A stretch of 64,000 nt of DNA from Pseudoalteromonas sp. T1lg88 (GCF_002964765.1 NZ_PQCF01000002.1:1-64000); one strand, 5' to 3'. Positions 30,131-39,646 are shown, counted from the first letter of the stretch. The notes: generated from the sequence alone by a model not told the origin. Made by a program: numbers and translations.

Positions 30131-31135
30131 ATGTCTTTAGCTTTGACGCAGCCAGCCAGTCGTTATGGTGTGTTGTTGGTCAATTTGGGAACTCCGGAGG
30201 CACCGACGGCCGCGGCGGTGCGTGCTTACCTTAAAGAGTTTCTTTCGGATACCCGAGTGGTGGAGATCCCGCCTTTGCTGTGGTCCATCATCCTCAATGG
30301 CATTATTTTGCCCACACGTTCAGCTAAGGTGGCCAAGGCCTATGCCTCTATCTGGCAAAGTGAAGGCTCGCCGCTGCGGGTCATTACCGAGCGTCAGGCA
30401 AAGGCCCTCAAGCAAGCCATTCAAAGCCAAAGTGGTCAGTCTATTCATGTGGACTATGCCATGACTTATGGCCAGCCCAGCATTCAACGCAGAATTGCTG
30501 ATATGCAGGCTCGCGGCATCGACAAGATAGCTGTCTTGCCTTTATATCCTCAGTATTCGGCAACCACCACGGCGGCGGTATTCGACAAGCTAAACCGTCA
30601 TCTTGCTAAGGTGCGTAATATTCCCGAGATCCGTTTCTTAAAGCATTATTATGAGCGCGACAGCTATATTCATGCCTTGGCCGGGTCTATTGCCAAATAC
30701 CGCCAAGTTCATGGTGACGCAGAAAAGCTGATTTTCTCCTTTCATGGTATCCCTAAGCGCTGTGTGAATAAGGGCGACCCTTATTACGAGCACTGCAAGT
30801 TTACCGCCGAGCGCTGTGCACAGAAGTTGGGGCTCAGCGATGAGCAATGGCTGATGACCTTTCAGTCGCGCTTTGGCAAAGAGGAGTGGTTACAGCCCTA
30901 TACGGATAAAACCTTAACCGAACTGGGTCAAGCCGGAGTGAAGAAGCTGCAGGTGGTGTGCCCGGCCTTTGCCGCCGATTGTTTGGAAACCCTGGAGGAA
31001 ATATCGGTAGAAAATGCCGAGATTTTCACCGAAGCGGGCGGTGAGCATTTGGGTTATATCCCAGCACTGAATGATGATGCCGAGCATATCGAGCTCTTGG
31101 TCGAGCTTGCCTATTCGCAGTTGCAGAACTGGTAA
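30131..31135 (+). CDS. hemH: Ferrochelatase
   Basis: 334 residues (E. coli 320). It inserts Fe2+ into protoporphyrin IX, the last step of protoheme synthesis. Motifs are YGVLLVNLGTPEAPT near the start, LPLYPQYSATTTAA, the catalytic-His region IFSFHGIPKRCV, and CPAFAADCLETLEEI. I use the ATG at 30131 (after AAGGAAATGAG). Earlier in-frame starts from 30044 lie inside the repeat element and add non-family residues. Confidence 0.97.
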   Translation: MSLALTQPASRYGVLLVNLGTPEAPTAAAVRAYLKEFLSDTRVVEIPPLLWSIILNGIILPTRSAKVAKAYASIWQSEGSPLRVITERQAKALKQAIQSQSGQSIHVDYAMTYGQPSIQRRIADMQARGIDKIAVLPLYPQYSATTTAAVFDKLNRHLAKVRNIPEIRFLKHYYERDSYIHALAGSIAKYRQVHGDAEKLIFSFHGIPKRCVNKGDPYYEHCKFTAERCAQKLGLSDEQWLMTFQSRFGKEEWLQPYTDKTLTELGQAGVKKLQVVCPAFAADCLETLEEISVENAEIFTEAGGEHLGYIPALNDDAEHIELLVELAYSQLQNW

Positions 31136-31137
31136 TT

Positions 31138-31163
31138 AAAAAAGCGCCCTCGGGCGCTTTTTT
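31138..31163. terminator. Bidirectional terminator between hemH and tpx
   Basis: AAAAAAGCGCC/GGCGCTTTTTT is a symmetrical hairpin flanked by A and T runs, placed between the convergent hemH and thiol peroxidase genes. It can act on both strands. Confidence 0.93.
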
Positions 31164-31187
31164 AATGTCTGATTTTTACCGCGGATA

Positions 31188-31784
31188 TTAAAGTGAATCT
31201 AGAGCGGCGATGGCTTTTTTATAGTCCGGCTCTTGTGAGAGTTCACTGACCAATTCCTTGTAAACCACCTTGTGCTCTTTATCGAGGACAAATACGGCTC
31301 GGCTTAAAATGCCCATGTCTTTAATAAGCAGCCCATAGTGTTCGGCAAAATCGCGCCACACAGCATCGGATAAGGTTTCCAGCTTGTCTATGCCTTCTGC
31401 GGCACAATAGCGTTTTTGCGCAAAGGGCAGATCGGTGCTGATGGTGAGCATGGCTACCTGCGGGTAATTGGCCGCCACCTGCTCGTTAAAATGTTTGGTT
31501 TGAATGCTGCACACCCCAGTGTCTAGGCTCGGCACTACGCTTAGCAGTACTGCCTGTTGTTGATAATCACTCAGGCCTTTGGCCTGGAATGCACTATCGA
31601 CAACACGAAAATCAGGAGCCTTTTGACCAACGGCTACACCATTTCCGAGCAGTACCACGGGCTTGCCTTTGGCTGTAACCTTATTGGCATCCAGGGTGTT
31701 GATGGTGGTGCTTTGTTCTGCGAAGGCGCCGTAGCTGACACTGGAAGCCAGCACGAGGGCGCTGAGCAATACTTTATTTATCAT
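31188..31784 (-). CDS. tpx: Thiol peroxidase with signal peptide
   Basis: 198 residues of the atypical 2-Cys Tpx peroxiredoxin family; it reduces peroxides using thioredoxin-type donors. The peroxidatic Cys92 lies in PSLDTGVCSIQT and the resolving Cys127 in KRYCAAEGI, spaced as in E. coli Tpx. The protein is about 30 residues longer than E. coli Tpx (168), because of an N-terminal hydrophobic segment (VLLSALVLASSVSYGAFAEQ) that looks like a cleavable Sec signal. It is therefore probably periplasmic. It is convergent with hemH. Confidence 0.92.
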   Translation of the reverse strand: MINKVLLSALVLASSVSYGAFAEQSTTINTLDANKVTAKGKPVVLLGNGVAVGQKAPDFRVVDSAFQAKGLSDYQQQAVLLSVVPSLDTGVCSIQTKHFNEQVAANYPQVAMLTISTDLPFAQKRYCAAEGIDKLETLSDAVWRDFAEHYGLLIKDMGILSRAVFVLDKEHKVVYKELVSELSQEPDYKKAIAALDSL

Positions 31785-32100
31785 ATTCTTGCCTTAATTT
31801 TAATCTGTATGCTGTAAATTGTTTTGATAGAGCCAGTCTATATTTAAATTGAGTAATGTTAATACCACTATTTGTGGTTAGCTTTTGTAAAATAAGCGGT
31901 AATTATCATTTCATACCATTCTCAGCCCCTGGTGTCAGGTATTCTAAGTGATGAAAACACCAGTGTCGCGCAGCCGTAACTCGCCCGCTTTTGCCCACAG
32001 GCTGAGAAGTAAAACTTATGCTCGCAACCCATGACTGAGAATGTCTGACTCTATTACAGACCGACAATCTAGACGTTTTATTTCTTCGTTTATTCTCGAC
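31785..32100. other. Intergenic region between spoVR and tpx with a small inverted repeat
   Basis: 316 bp without a gene. CATTCTCAG (31917-31925) and CTGAGAATG (32035-32043) bracket about 127 bp, possibly another small palindromic element. The left half has A/T-rich sequence that should hold the tpx promoter, but no clear -10/-35 pair was recognised. Confidence 0.45.
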
Positions 32101-33608
32101 TTAGTGCTCGAGTTCCAACTCTGAGTTGGGGCAAGTGCCTAACTTGACTATGCTACCGTCAGCGTTTTCCTGCTCAAGGCGCACGGGGAAGCCCCATAAC
32201 CTGTGCAGGTGTTTAAGCACCTCATCCTTGGATTCGGCCAATGGAATACCAAGATGAGGGATATAGCGCAGGGTTAGCGACCTATCGCCACGAATATCAA
32301 TGTTATAGACCTGAATATTGGGCTCATGATTGCTGAGGTTGTATTGTGCTGACAGCGCCTGGCGAATTTTTTGGTAGCCGTTTTCATCGTGGATCGCTGC
32401 GACTTCTAAATGCGGTTGCTGGCTGTCATCGACAATGGAAAAAAGTTTGAATTCACGAATGAGCCGCGGTGATAAAAACTGGCTGATAAAGCTCTCATCT
32501 TTAAAATTCTGCATCGCAAAATGCAGGGTTTCCAACCAATTACTGCCCGCATACTCGGGGAACCACTGACGGTCCTCATCGTCCGGATTTTCACAAATAC
32601 GGCGAATATCCACCATCATATTAAAACCCAAGGCGTAGGGGTTGATGCCGGAGTAATAATTACTGTTGTAGGGTGGCTGATAAATTACATTGGTGTGGCT
32701 TTGCAGCACCTCGAACATAAAACCATCGGTGAGTTTGCCCTCGTCATAGAGGTGATTAACAGGGTGTAGTGCCAGAAGGTGGCCCAGCCTTCATTCATAA
32801 CCTGGGTTTGCTTTTGCGGGTAGAAGTACTGGGATATTTTGCGCACTATACGCACTATCTCGCGCTGCCAGGGTTCCAGGAGAGGCGCATTTTTTTCGAC
32901 AAAATAGAGAATATTTTCCTGCGGTTCTGAAGGAAAACGCGGGCGCTTTTTACTTTTTTGTTGTTCACTGGTGGGAATGGTACGCCACAGCTCATTGACC
33001 TGAGATTGCAAGTAATCGGCGCGCTCCTGCTGGCGCTTTTGCTCCTCATACAGGGATATTTGCTGCGGTCGCTTATAGCGGTCGACGCCATAATTCATCA
33101 GTGCATGGCAGGAGTCGAGAATATCTTCTACCTCATCTATGCCATATTTTTGCTCGCACTCGGCGATGTAGTTTTTGGCGAACAGCAGGTAATCGATAAT
33201 GGAGCCGGCGTCGGTCCAGGTTTTAAACAGATAATTCCCCTTAAAAAAGGAATTGTGGCCATAACAGGCATGGGCCATCACTAAGGCCTGCATGGCCATG
33301 GTGTTTTCTTCCATCAGGTAGGCAATACAGGGGTTGGAGTTAATAACGATTTCATAGGCCAAGCCCATTTGGCCACGGCGGTAGTTTTGCTCTGTTTGAA
33401 TAAATTTCTTACCGAACGACCAGTGGTTGTAGCCTATGGGCATGCCGACGCTGGAGTAGGCGTCCATCATCTGCTCGGCGGTGATCACTTCAATCTGATT
33501 GGGGTAAGTGTCGAGCTTATAGTGCTCGGCGACCCGTTTGATCTCCTGCCGATATTCTTCCAGTAAATCAAAAGTCCAATCTGGGCCGTCACTTAAAGGC
33601 TTGGTCAT
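32101..33608 (-). pseudogene. spoVR: SpoVR-family protein (YcgB), one-base frameshift
   Basis: Two frames together cover a normal SpoVR protein of about 500 residues. Frame one (33608-32685) has DLLEEYRQEIKR, YNHWSFGKKF and VMNEGWATFWHYTLL. The family continuation NHLYDEGKLTDGFMFEVLQ is found in the next frame, which runs to 32101. Restoring one T in the TT at 32756-32757 (plus strand) repairs it. The ATG at 33608 follows AAGGGG; a GTG two codons earlier is less likely. SpoVR's biochemical role is unclear. It follows yeaH by 14 nt in the conserved prkA-yeaH-spoVR block. Confidence 0.88.
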
Positions 33609-33622
33609 AGTCACCCCTTATG

Positions 33623-34909
33623 CTAGGCGCGTTGCGCCGTAGTGCTTGCACTTTTTTTAAAGAGTTCGCGGAAGATAGGGTAAATGTCTTCCACCGAGGT
33701 AATGTGCTTAATGGCAAAGTTCCCGAAGTGCGCCGCTAATTGTTCATACTCGCGCCACAGGCTTTGATGGGCGCGATTGGTGATCTCCACATAGGCGTAG
33801 TAGCGCACCATGGGTAAAATCTTGTTGCTCAGTACCTCAGCGCATTGAGGGGAATCATCGGCCCAGTTATCGCCATCGGACGCTTGGGCGGCGTAGATAT
33901 TCCACTCGCTGGAGGAATAGCGGGCGGCAATGATCTGGTGCATCAGCTTTAGGGCGCTGGAAACTATGGTGCCGCCAGTTTCTTGAGAATAGAAAAACTC
34001 CTGCTCATCGACCTCCTTGGCCTGGGTATGGTGGCGTATATACACTACCTCAATGTCTTTATAGGTGCGGGTCAGGAATAAGTAGAGCAGAATATAAAAG
34101 CGCTTTGCCATATCCTTGGTGGCCTGATCCATGGATCCAGACACATCCATCAAGCAAAACATCACCGCCTTGGAGGTGGGGTGGGGGCGCTTTTCATAGT
34201 TGCGAAAGCGCAGATCATAATTATCGATAAAGGGCACGGCCGAAATTTGGCGTTCCAGCTCTTCTATTTGCACCAGCAATTGATTGATACGAGTTTGCTC
34301 CGGCACAGGTTGTTGCTCTAGGTGCATAAGTTCTTGTTTGAGTTCGGCCAACTCACGCTTTTTCCCTGCTGTCATGGCCACTCGGCGCGCTAAGGAGCTT
34401 TGCAATGAGCGGATAATGTCTATATTGCTTGGCACCCCATCGCTACAAAAACCGGCCCTGTGGGTGCGCATCTGCACCAGCTTGTCGAGGCTGTTTTCCT
34501 GTAAGTTAGGCAGCTCTAGATCTTCAAAAAGGAGGTCGAGATATTCGTCCTTGGAGATGGAGAACACAAAGTCATCCGTGCCTTCTCCTTGGTCGCTGGC
34601 TTCGCCTTCACCGGCGCCACCGCTTTGCCCTGCTGGAGGGCGCTTGATCCTGTCGCCGGTATTGAACTGATCATTGCCCGGGTGCACCTGCTCGCGAAAG
34701 CCGCCCTTGCCCTGATGAAACACCGGCTCTTTGATGTCCTTTGCGGGTATGGATATGCTCTCACCGCTGGACACATCGGTGACACTGCGTTTGTTTATGG
34801 CGTCTGAAACGGCTTCCTTAATTTGCTTTTTATAGCGTCGAATAAAGCGTTGACGATTAAGCGTACTTTTATTCTTGCCGTTCAGGCGCCTATCGATAAA
34901 GTGCGCCAT
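33623..34909 (-). CDS. yeaH: YeaH family VWA-domain protein (DUF444)
   Basis: 428 residues, complete (E. coli 427). The start [20 protein letters not shown] is typical. A low-complexity linker ([14 protein letters not shown]) is followed by a C-terminal von Willebrand A-like region with a MIDAS-type motif, [12 protein letters not shown]. From the literature it works with the PrkA/YeaG kinase in stress and stationary-phase responses; its molecular task is not settled. It is intact although both partner genes are frameshifted. Confidence 0.94.
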   Translation of the reverse strand: MAHFIDRRLNGKNKSTLNRQRFIRRYKKQIKEAVSDAINKRSVTDVSSGESISIPAKDIKEPVFHQGKGGFREQVHPGNDQFNTGDRIKRPPAGQSGGAGEGEASDQGEGTDDFVFSISKDEYLDLLFEDLELPNLQENSLDKLVQMRTHRAGFCSDGVPSNIDIIRSLQSSLARRVAMTAGKKRELAELKQELMHLEQQPVPEQTRINQLLVQIEELERQISAVPFIDNYDLRFRNYEKRPHPTSKAVMFCLMDVSGSMDQATKDMAKRFYILLYLFLTRTYKDIEVVYIRHHTQAKEVDEQEFFYSQETGGTIVSSALKLMHQIIAARYSSSEWNIYAAQASDGDNWADDSPQCAEVLSNKILPMVRYYAYVEITNRAHQSLWREYEQLAAHFGNFAIKHITSVEDIYPIFRELFKKSASTTAQRA

Positions 34910-34938
34910 AAAATTCCCCTCAACTTACTTCAAAGGCG

Positions 34939-36862
34939 TTATTGTGATTTGCGTACGCGCAAGTACCACTCAGATAACAGCCTTACTTGTTTCTGGGTGT
35001 AGCCCTTAGCTACCATGCGATTTACAAAGTCTTCGTGCTTCTTCTGATCTTCCGCCGAGGTTTTGGCATTGAAGGAGATAACCGGCAACAAATCCTCGGT
35101 ATTTGAGAACATTTTCTTCTCTATCACGGTGCGAAGCTTCTCGTAGCTGGTCCACAAGGGGTTTTTGCCATTGTTGTGCGCCCGTGCCCGCAGGACAAAG
35201 TTGACGATTTCGTTGCGGAAGTCCTTAGGATTGGAGATGCCCGCAGGTTTTTCAATTTTTTCCAACTCGGCGTTCAGAGCGGCACGGTCAAATAGCTGCC
35301 CCGTATCCGGGTCGCGGTATTCCTGATCCTGAATCCAAAAGTCTGCATAGGTCACATAGCGGTCGAAAATATTCTGACCATATTCGGAGTAGGACTCTAA
35401 ATAAGCGGTTTGCAGCTCTTTACCGATAAATTCAACGTATTGCGGGATCAGGTAGCCCTTAAGGTGCGATAAGTAACGCTCTTGTACCTCGGCACTGTAT
35501 TGTTCACGCTCGATTTGTTGCTCAAGCACATAAAACAGATGCACCGGGTTGGCCGCCACTTCGCTGTGATCAAAGTTAAAAACCCGGGACAGTATCTTAA
35601 AGGAGAAACGTGTCGACAGCCCGGTCATCCCCTCATCGACGCCAGCGTAGTCGCGATATTCCTGATAGGATTTGGCCTTGGGATCCGTATCCTTGAGGCT
35701 TTCGCCGTTATAAACCCGCATTTTTGAATAAATACTGGAGTTTTCCGGCTCTTTAAGGCGGGATAAAACTGAGAACTTGGCTAAAGTCTCGAGTGTGCCT
35801 GGGGCGCATGGAGCGTCGCATAGCTCACTGTTTTGTAATAGCTTATCGTAAATTTTTACTTCTTCGGTAACGCGCAGGCAATAGGGCACTTTAACGATAT
35901 AAACCCTGTCGAGGAAAGCCTCGTTGTTTTTGTTGTTTTTAAAGGTTTGCCATTCTGACTCATTGGAGTGAGCGAGAATAATACCGCTAAAGGGCAGGGC
36001 CGAAATGCCTTCGGTACCGTTATAGTTGCCTTCTTGGGTTGCAGTAAGCAGTGGGTGCAGCACCTTGATTGGCGCCTTAAACATTTCCACAAACTCCATC
36101 AAGCCTTGGTTGGCCAGGCATAAAGCGCCGGAATAGGCGTAGGCATCGGGATCATTTTGGGCAAAATGCTCTAGTTTACGAAATATCGACCTTGCCAACT
36201 AGGGCCGAGATATCCTGGTTGTTCTCATCGCCGGGTTCGGTTTTGGCGATGGCGATTTGATTTAAAATAGAGGGGTAGCGCTTAACCACCCTAAACTGGC
36301 TGATGTCGCCATTGTATTCTTTTAAGCGTTTTGCCGCCCAAGGCGACATTATGGTGCGCAAGTAACGTTTTTTGATGCCGTATTCGTTCTCTAACAGGTC
36401 GCCATCTTCCATAGCGTTAAAAAGGCTTAATGGATGGTCATTAACCGGCGAGCCTTTTAAACAATAAATCGGCACCTGTTGCATCAGGTATTTCAATTTT
36501 TCGGCGATGGATGACTTACCGCCACCAACTGGGCCAAGTAAGTACAGAACTTGTTTATACTCTTCAAGGCCTTGCGCGGCGTGTTTAAGGTAAGACACTA
36601 TTTGCTCTATGGCATCTTCCATACCATAAAACTCACTGAATGCCGGGTAGCGGGCGATCACCCTGTTGGAAAAGAGGCGACTGAGTATCGAGTCTTGCGA
36701 GGTATCTATCATCTGCGGCTCGCCTATGGCCGTCAGTAGTCTTTCAGCGGCCGTGGCGTAGGCCGTTTTGTCTTGTTTGCACAACTCTAAAAACTCGCTA
36801 ACGCTATATTCTTCTTCTTGGGATGCTTCAAAGCGAGATTGATAATGCTCAAATATTGTCAT
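34939..36862 (-). pseudogene. prkA: PrkA-type serine protein kinase (YeaG), one-base frameshift
   Basis: Two frames reconstruct a normal PrkA of about 640 residues. The first (36862-36176) holds the AAA-type P-loop LGPVGGGKSS and ends in VGKVDI plus one stray Ser. The family continuation RKLEHFAQNDPDAYAYSG occurs in the next frame, which runs to 34939 and carries LCLANQGLMEFVEMFKAP and GIILAHSNESEWQ. Removing one base of the AAA run at 36181-36183 joins them. The ATG at 36862 follows GGAGG. It is the first gene of the prkA-yeaH-spoVR unit. The break may be a sequencing error. Confidence 0.9.
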
Positions 36863-36996
36863 AGCGACCTCCAAGGAACCCGAAGCTAAGATGAAAGGCA
36901 AAGATGCAACTCGGTTACTTAAAGCGTAGACAGTGTTATAAAAATTTGCGAAATATATTAGGAATTTAGTCCTCTGGATTGGCGTTGGATTCGGGC

Positions 36997-37038
36997 ATAA
37001 AAAAAGCCCAGTTGTACACCGACAACAAGGCTTTTTTT
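36997..37038 (-). terminator. Terminator after sodB
   Basis: On the minus strand AAAAAAAGCC...GGCTTTTTTT forms the base, with an inner GTTGT/ACAAC stem. It lies about 50 nt after the sodB stop and before the prkA promoter region. A/T runs on both sides make it potentially bidirectional. Confidence 0.85.
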
Positions 37039-37088
37039 GTCATTTAGTCAAGGTGAAATTAATTCACCTTAACATGACTGTCTGGCGA

Positions 37089-37673
37089 TTAAGCAGCGAA
37101 GTTTTGGTTCGCGAAATCCCAGTTAACTAGTGCCCAGAAACCTTTAAGGTAATCAGGACGCAGGTTACGGTAATCGATGTAGTAAGCGTGTTCCCACAGA
37201 TCCACAGTTAGGATAGGAGTTACGCCAGCTTCAGTTAGCGGAGTCGCTGCATTTGAAGTGTTAACGATATCTAGAGAACCGTCGGCAGTTTTAACTAGCC
37301 AAGTCCAGCTTGAACCGAAGTTGTTAACTGCTTTATCGTTGAAAGCTTCTTGGAAGGCTTCGAAAGAACCCCATTTAGCGTTGATAGCATCGGCAACTGC
37401 GCCAGTTGCTACACCACCGCCATTTGGAGATAGGCTGTGCCAGTAGAAAGTGTGGTTCCAGATTTGTGCAGCATTGTTGAAAACACCGCCTTCTGATGAA
37501 CATACGATCTCTTCTAGTGATTTACCTTCGAAATCAGTACCTTCGATTAAGCCGTTTAACTTTACTACGTAAGTGTTGTGGTGCTTACCGTGGTGGTACT
37601 CAAGAGTTTCTTGAGAAATGTGCGGCTCAAGAGCGTTGATTTCATAAGGTAGTGACGGTAGTTCAAATGCCAT
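37089..37673 (-). CDS. sodB: Superoxide dismutase, iron type
   Basis: 194 residues (E. coli SodB 193). It converts superoxide to hydrogen peroxide and oxygen in the cytosol. Metal ligands are in [19 protein letters not shown] and [12 protein letters not shown]. The Gln in [11 protein letters not shown] indicates the Fe rather than the Mn form. I use the ATG at 37673, with GGAG upstream, giving the normal [10 protein letters not shown] start; the extra four residues of an earlier start are not family-like. Confidence 0.98.
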   Translation of the reverse strand: MAFELPSLPYEINALEPHISQETLEYHHGKHHNTYVVKLNGLIEGTDFEGKSLEEIVCSSEGGVFNNAAQIWNHTFYWHSLSPNGGGVATGAVADAINAKWGSFEAFQEAFNDKAVNNFGSSWTWLVKTADGSLDIVNTSNAATPLTEAGVTPILTVDLWEHAYYIDYRNLRPDYLKGFWALVNWDFANQNFAA

Positions 37674-38010
37674 GTTTTTCTCCATCTGTCTTTATTTGAA
37701 AATGGGCTTTAACCGGGTGCACGTTGCGCTCGGTGTACTGAAAGCCTTTATAGTGGTACTATAATTCCCGAGTATTTTACTCAAGTTTAAACAAACAGCA
37801 ACGCTTTAAGAAGTGTAAGCTATTCTCGCTTTTACCAATGTTAGCAAGCATGGCACTATTTTTCGTTAACTTTGCGAGAAAAATAGCTCATGCGTTTACC
37901 CTGGGAAACTATCCAGCGTTGGCCGTTTGCTTTAACATACCCTAAACATTGTGGTCGCGGTGGTGGTTTTCAATACAAACCAGCATCGAAAATTGAAATA
38001 GAGGTTGTTA
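37674..38010. other. sodB-grxD divergent regulatory region
   Basis: 337 bp without a gene. Near sodB are two dyads: TTATAGTGGTACTATAA (37748-37764) and GAGTATTTTACTC (37771-37783). On the minus strand TTGAGT and TATAGT, 15 nt apart, could be the sodB promoter overlapping both dyads. The half nearer grxD shows no recognisable promoter. Confidence 0.5.
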
Positions 38011-38352
38011 ATGGAAACCATTGATAAGATTAAACAGCAAATTGCCGAAAACCCGATTCTGCTTTATATGAAGGGTTCGCCTAAATTACCAAGCTGCGGC
38101 TTTTCTTCGCAGGCTTCACAAGCATTGATGTCTTGTGGTGAGCAATTTGCTTACGTGGATATTCTACAAAACCCGGATATTCGCGCTGAATTGCCTAAAT
38201 ATGCCAACTGGCCAACCTTCCCACAGCTTTGGGTTGAAGGCGAGTTGATCGGCGGCTGTGACATTATTATCGAAATGTTCCAACGCGGTGAATTACAGCC
38301 ACTTATTCAAGAAACTGCTGCTAAATATAAAGAAGCGGACAGCGCCGAATAA
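38011..38352 (+). CDS. grxD: Monothiol glutaredoxin 4
   Basis: 113 residues with the CGFS active site at Cys29 (PKLPSCGFSSQ). GrxD-type proteins bind [2Fe-2S] clusters with glutathione and BolA partners and take part in Fe-S delivery. ILLYMKGSPKLPSCGF and YANWPTFPQLWV closely match the family. I chose ATG 38011 with GAGG upstream; a TTG six bases earlier is less likely. Confidence 0.97.
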   Translation: METIDKIKQQIAENPILLYMKGSPKLPSCGFSSQASQALMSCGEQFAYVDILQNPDIRAELPKYANWPTFPQLWVEGELIGGCDIIIEMFQRGELQPLIQETAAKYKEADSAE

Positions 38353-38418
38353 GCAAACAGGCTATGCTCTTGGGCGCAACCAAGGGTTATGTCGTTGATA
38401 AACGATAAAAATAATACT

Positions 38419-38445
38419 TAAGCCGGCAGTCGCCGGCTTTTCTTT
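38419..38445 (+). terminator. Terminator after grxD
   Basis: AAGCCGGC/GCCGGCTT with loop AGTC, followed by TTCTTTTT, about 67 nt after the stop. Confidence 0.88.
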
Positions 38446-38519
38446 TTCTTTTCTTTCCATCTCGCCAGCATCTATTACACTTTCATCTAGGCATTAATGG
38501 GTGACTATGGAAGTGGGTG

Positions 38520-39434
38520 ATGTTCTCAGTGCGAATTCAGGGAATACTCGTGTTACTCCTTGCGACAAGCTGGCCGTTTAAGTGGGTCGTAGCAGCAGAC
38601 AAGGTGACACAAGTAACCCTGGAATACCGACTTGATAATCAGAACTACAGTTACACCGGTATGTGGCAGGGTGCGACTCTGAGTTTTGATGGCGGCCGAG
38701 AGCGCAAGGCGGTGGTAGCTACTCTTGATTGGCCTCCCTATATAGGCCGGCAAGAATGCCAAGGTGGCTGGCTGCTTCAGTATATGGCGGCGGTGATAAT
38801 ACAGGCCGGCTACAATCCCGAATTTCGCTTTTTACCCTGGGCCCGTGCTGTGCGTATGGCGGAGCTGGGTCATGTGGATATACTCGCTCCCGAATATGAA
38901 ATAGAAGCTTCGGCACCGTCCGATGTGGTGCTGGGCAATACTCGTTTACAGCATTTAGCCTTGTCCTCTCCTTACGCCCACACTCCCGTGCATTATATTA
39001 GCGCCGCCAACAGCGAGCTCACCCAGGCTCCGGCTCCTCAATCCTTGTCCGATTATGCTGTGGGCGTGGTACGTGGCTACCAAAATGCACCCGAGGTTGA
39101 CAAAGTGCTCGACGGTGGTCGCGTGATTGTGCAGCAAGCCATAGACGACAGCCAGAACCTGCAATTATTACTTTCGGGGCGAGTCAACCTGATTGTGGCC
39201 GATCCCCTAGTGATAAACACCCTGGCTCAGCGTCAGAATGTCGCCAGCGATAGCTACCGAGTATTGCAACCGGCTATCACCGAGCAGTCCTTGTATTTTG
39301 CGCTGTCAACGGCGCGGCCTCAGTGGCAAAGGTTAATGTTGGATATTAATAGTGAGATCGCGCAGATGCAGAAACAGGCGTTGCGTACGCAACTGATGTC
39401 CCGACTCAAACAAGCCTGCCCTGCATACAATTAA
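38520..39434 (+). CDS. Periplasmic solute-binding-like protein (ABC family 3)
   Basis: 304 residues. A hydrophobic signal segment (GILVLLLATSWPFKWVVAAD) is followed by a bilobed SBP_bac_3-like domain: VVATLDWPPYIG near the start, FRFLPWARAVRMAELGHVDIL, DYAVGVVRGYQN, and LLLSGRVNLIVADPLV. No permease or ATPase genes are adjacent, so it may be a stand-alone sensor or binding protein as is common in Alteromonadales. The ATG at 38520 is preferred; a GTG directly before it is possible. The ligand is unknown. Confidence 0.8.
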   Translation: MFSVRIQGILVLLLATSWPFKWVVAADKVTQVTLEYRLDNQNYSYTGMWQGATLSFDGGRERKAVVATLDWPPYIGRQECQGGWLLQYMAAVIIQAGYNPEFRFLPWARAVRMAELGHVDILAPEYEIEASAPSDVVLGNTRLQHLALSSPYAHTPVHYISAANSELTQAPAPQSLSDYAVGVVRGYQNAPEVDKVLDGGRVIVQQAIDDSQNLQLLLSGRVNLIVADPLVINTLAQRQNVASDSYRVLQPAITEQSLYFALSTARPQWQRLMLDINSEIAQMQKQALRTQLMSRLKQACPAYN

Positions 39435-39460
39435 AAAACCAGTGAATACCCACTGCTCGC

Positions 39461-39478
39461 TGTGAATAATTATTCACT
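39461..39478. promoter_or_regulatory. ArgR-type ARG box upstream of gltB (distal)
   Basis: TGTGAATAATTATTCACT contains a perfect TGAAT-AATT-ATTCA, the classic ARG box core. A TGAAT half site sits 20 bp upstream (39443-39447), the spacing of tandem ARG boxes with a 2-bp gap. ArgR control of gltBD is known in E. coli. Confidence 0.6.
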
Positions 39479-39489
39479 ATGAGATTTCA

Positions 39490-39505
39490 TTTACGTTAAC
39501 GTAAA
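39490..39505. promoter_or_regulatory. Perfect 16-bp palindrome upstream of gltB, LiuR-like
   Basis: TTTACGTTAACGTAAA is perfectly symmetrical. From memory it matches the site reported for LiuR, the MerR-family regulator of branched-chain amino-acid catabolism in gammaproteobacteria. A second copy with two mismatches lies at 39513-39528, 23 bp away. Confidence 0.55.
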
Positions 39506-39512
39506 GTGCAGG

Positions 39513-39528
39513 TTTACCTTAACGTAAT
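39513..39528. promoter_or_regulatory. Second LiuR-like palindrome upstream of gltB
   Basis: TTTACCTTAACGTAAT matches the perfect palindrome at 39490-39505 in 14 of 16 positions. The 23-bp offset places both on nearly the same helix face. Confidence 0.45.
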
Positions 39529-39545
39529 TTAGCGTTTTTTCATTT

Positions 39546-39559
39546 TGACACTGGTGTCA
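39546..39559. promoter_or_regulatory. Dyad TGACACTGGTGTCA upstream of gltB
   Basis: The half sites TGACAC and GTGTCA flank a TG centre. The outer bases match the LacI-type sites near pgi, but the central CG is missing, so the binding factor is uncertain. Confidence 0.35.
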
Positions 39560-39646
39560 TGTTAAAAATAACGAATATAAAGCGGATAAATAGTACAAGG
39601 TGTTTACTTTTTATGGTGATCACAAATAATGAAAAATATTCAAGAT

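Noticed and set aside
34939-36198. The downstream prkA frame as an independent gene starting at TTG 36198
   Set aside because: The supposed start lies inside the conserved PrkA sequence, has no ribosome site, and its first residues are produced by the frameshift.
39546-39559. Assigning the gltB dyad to the pgi-linked LacI regulator
   Set aside because: The central CG that LacI-family operators nearly always have is absent, so the link was not made.
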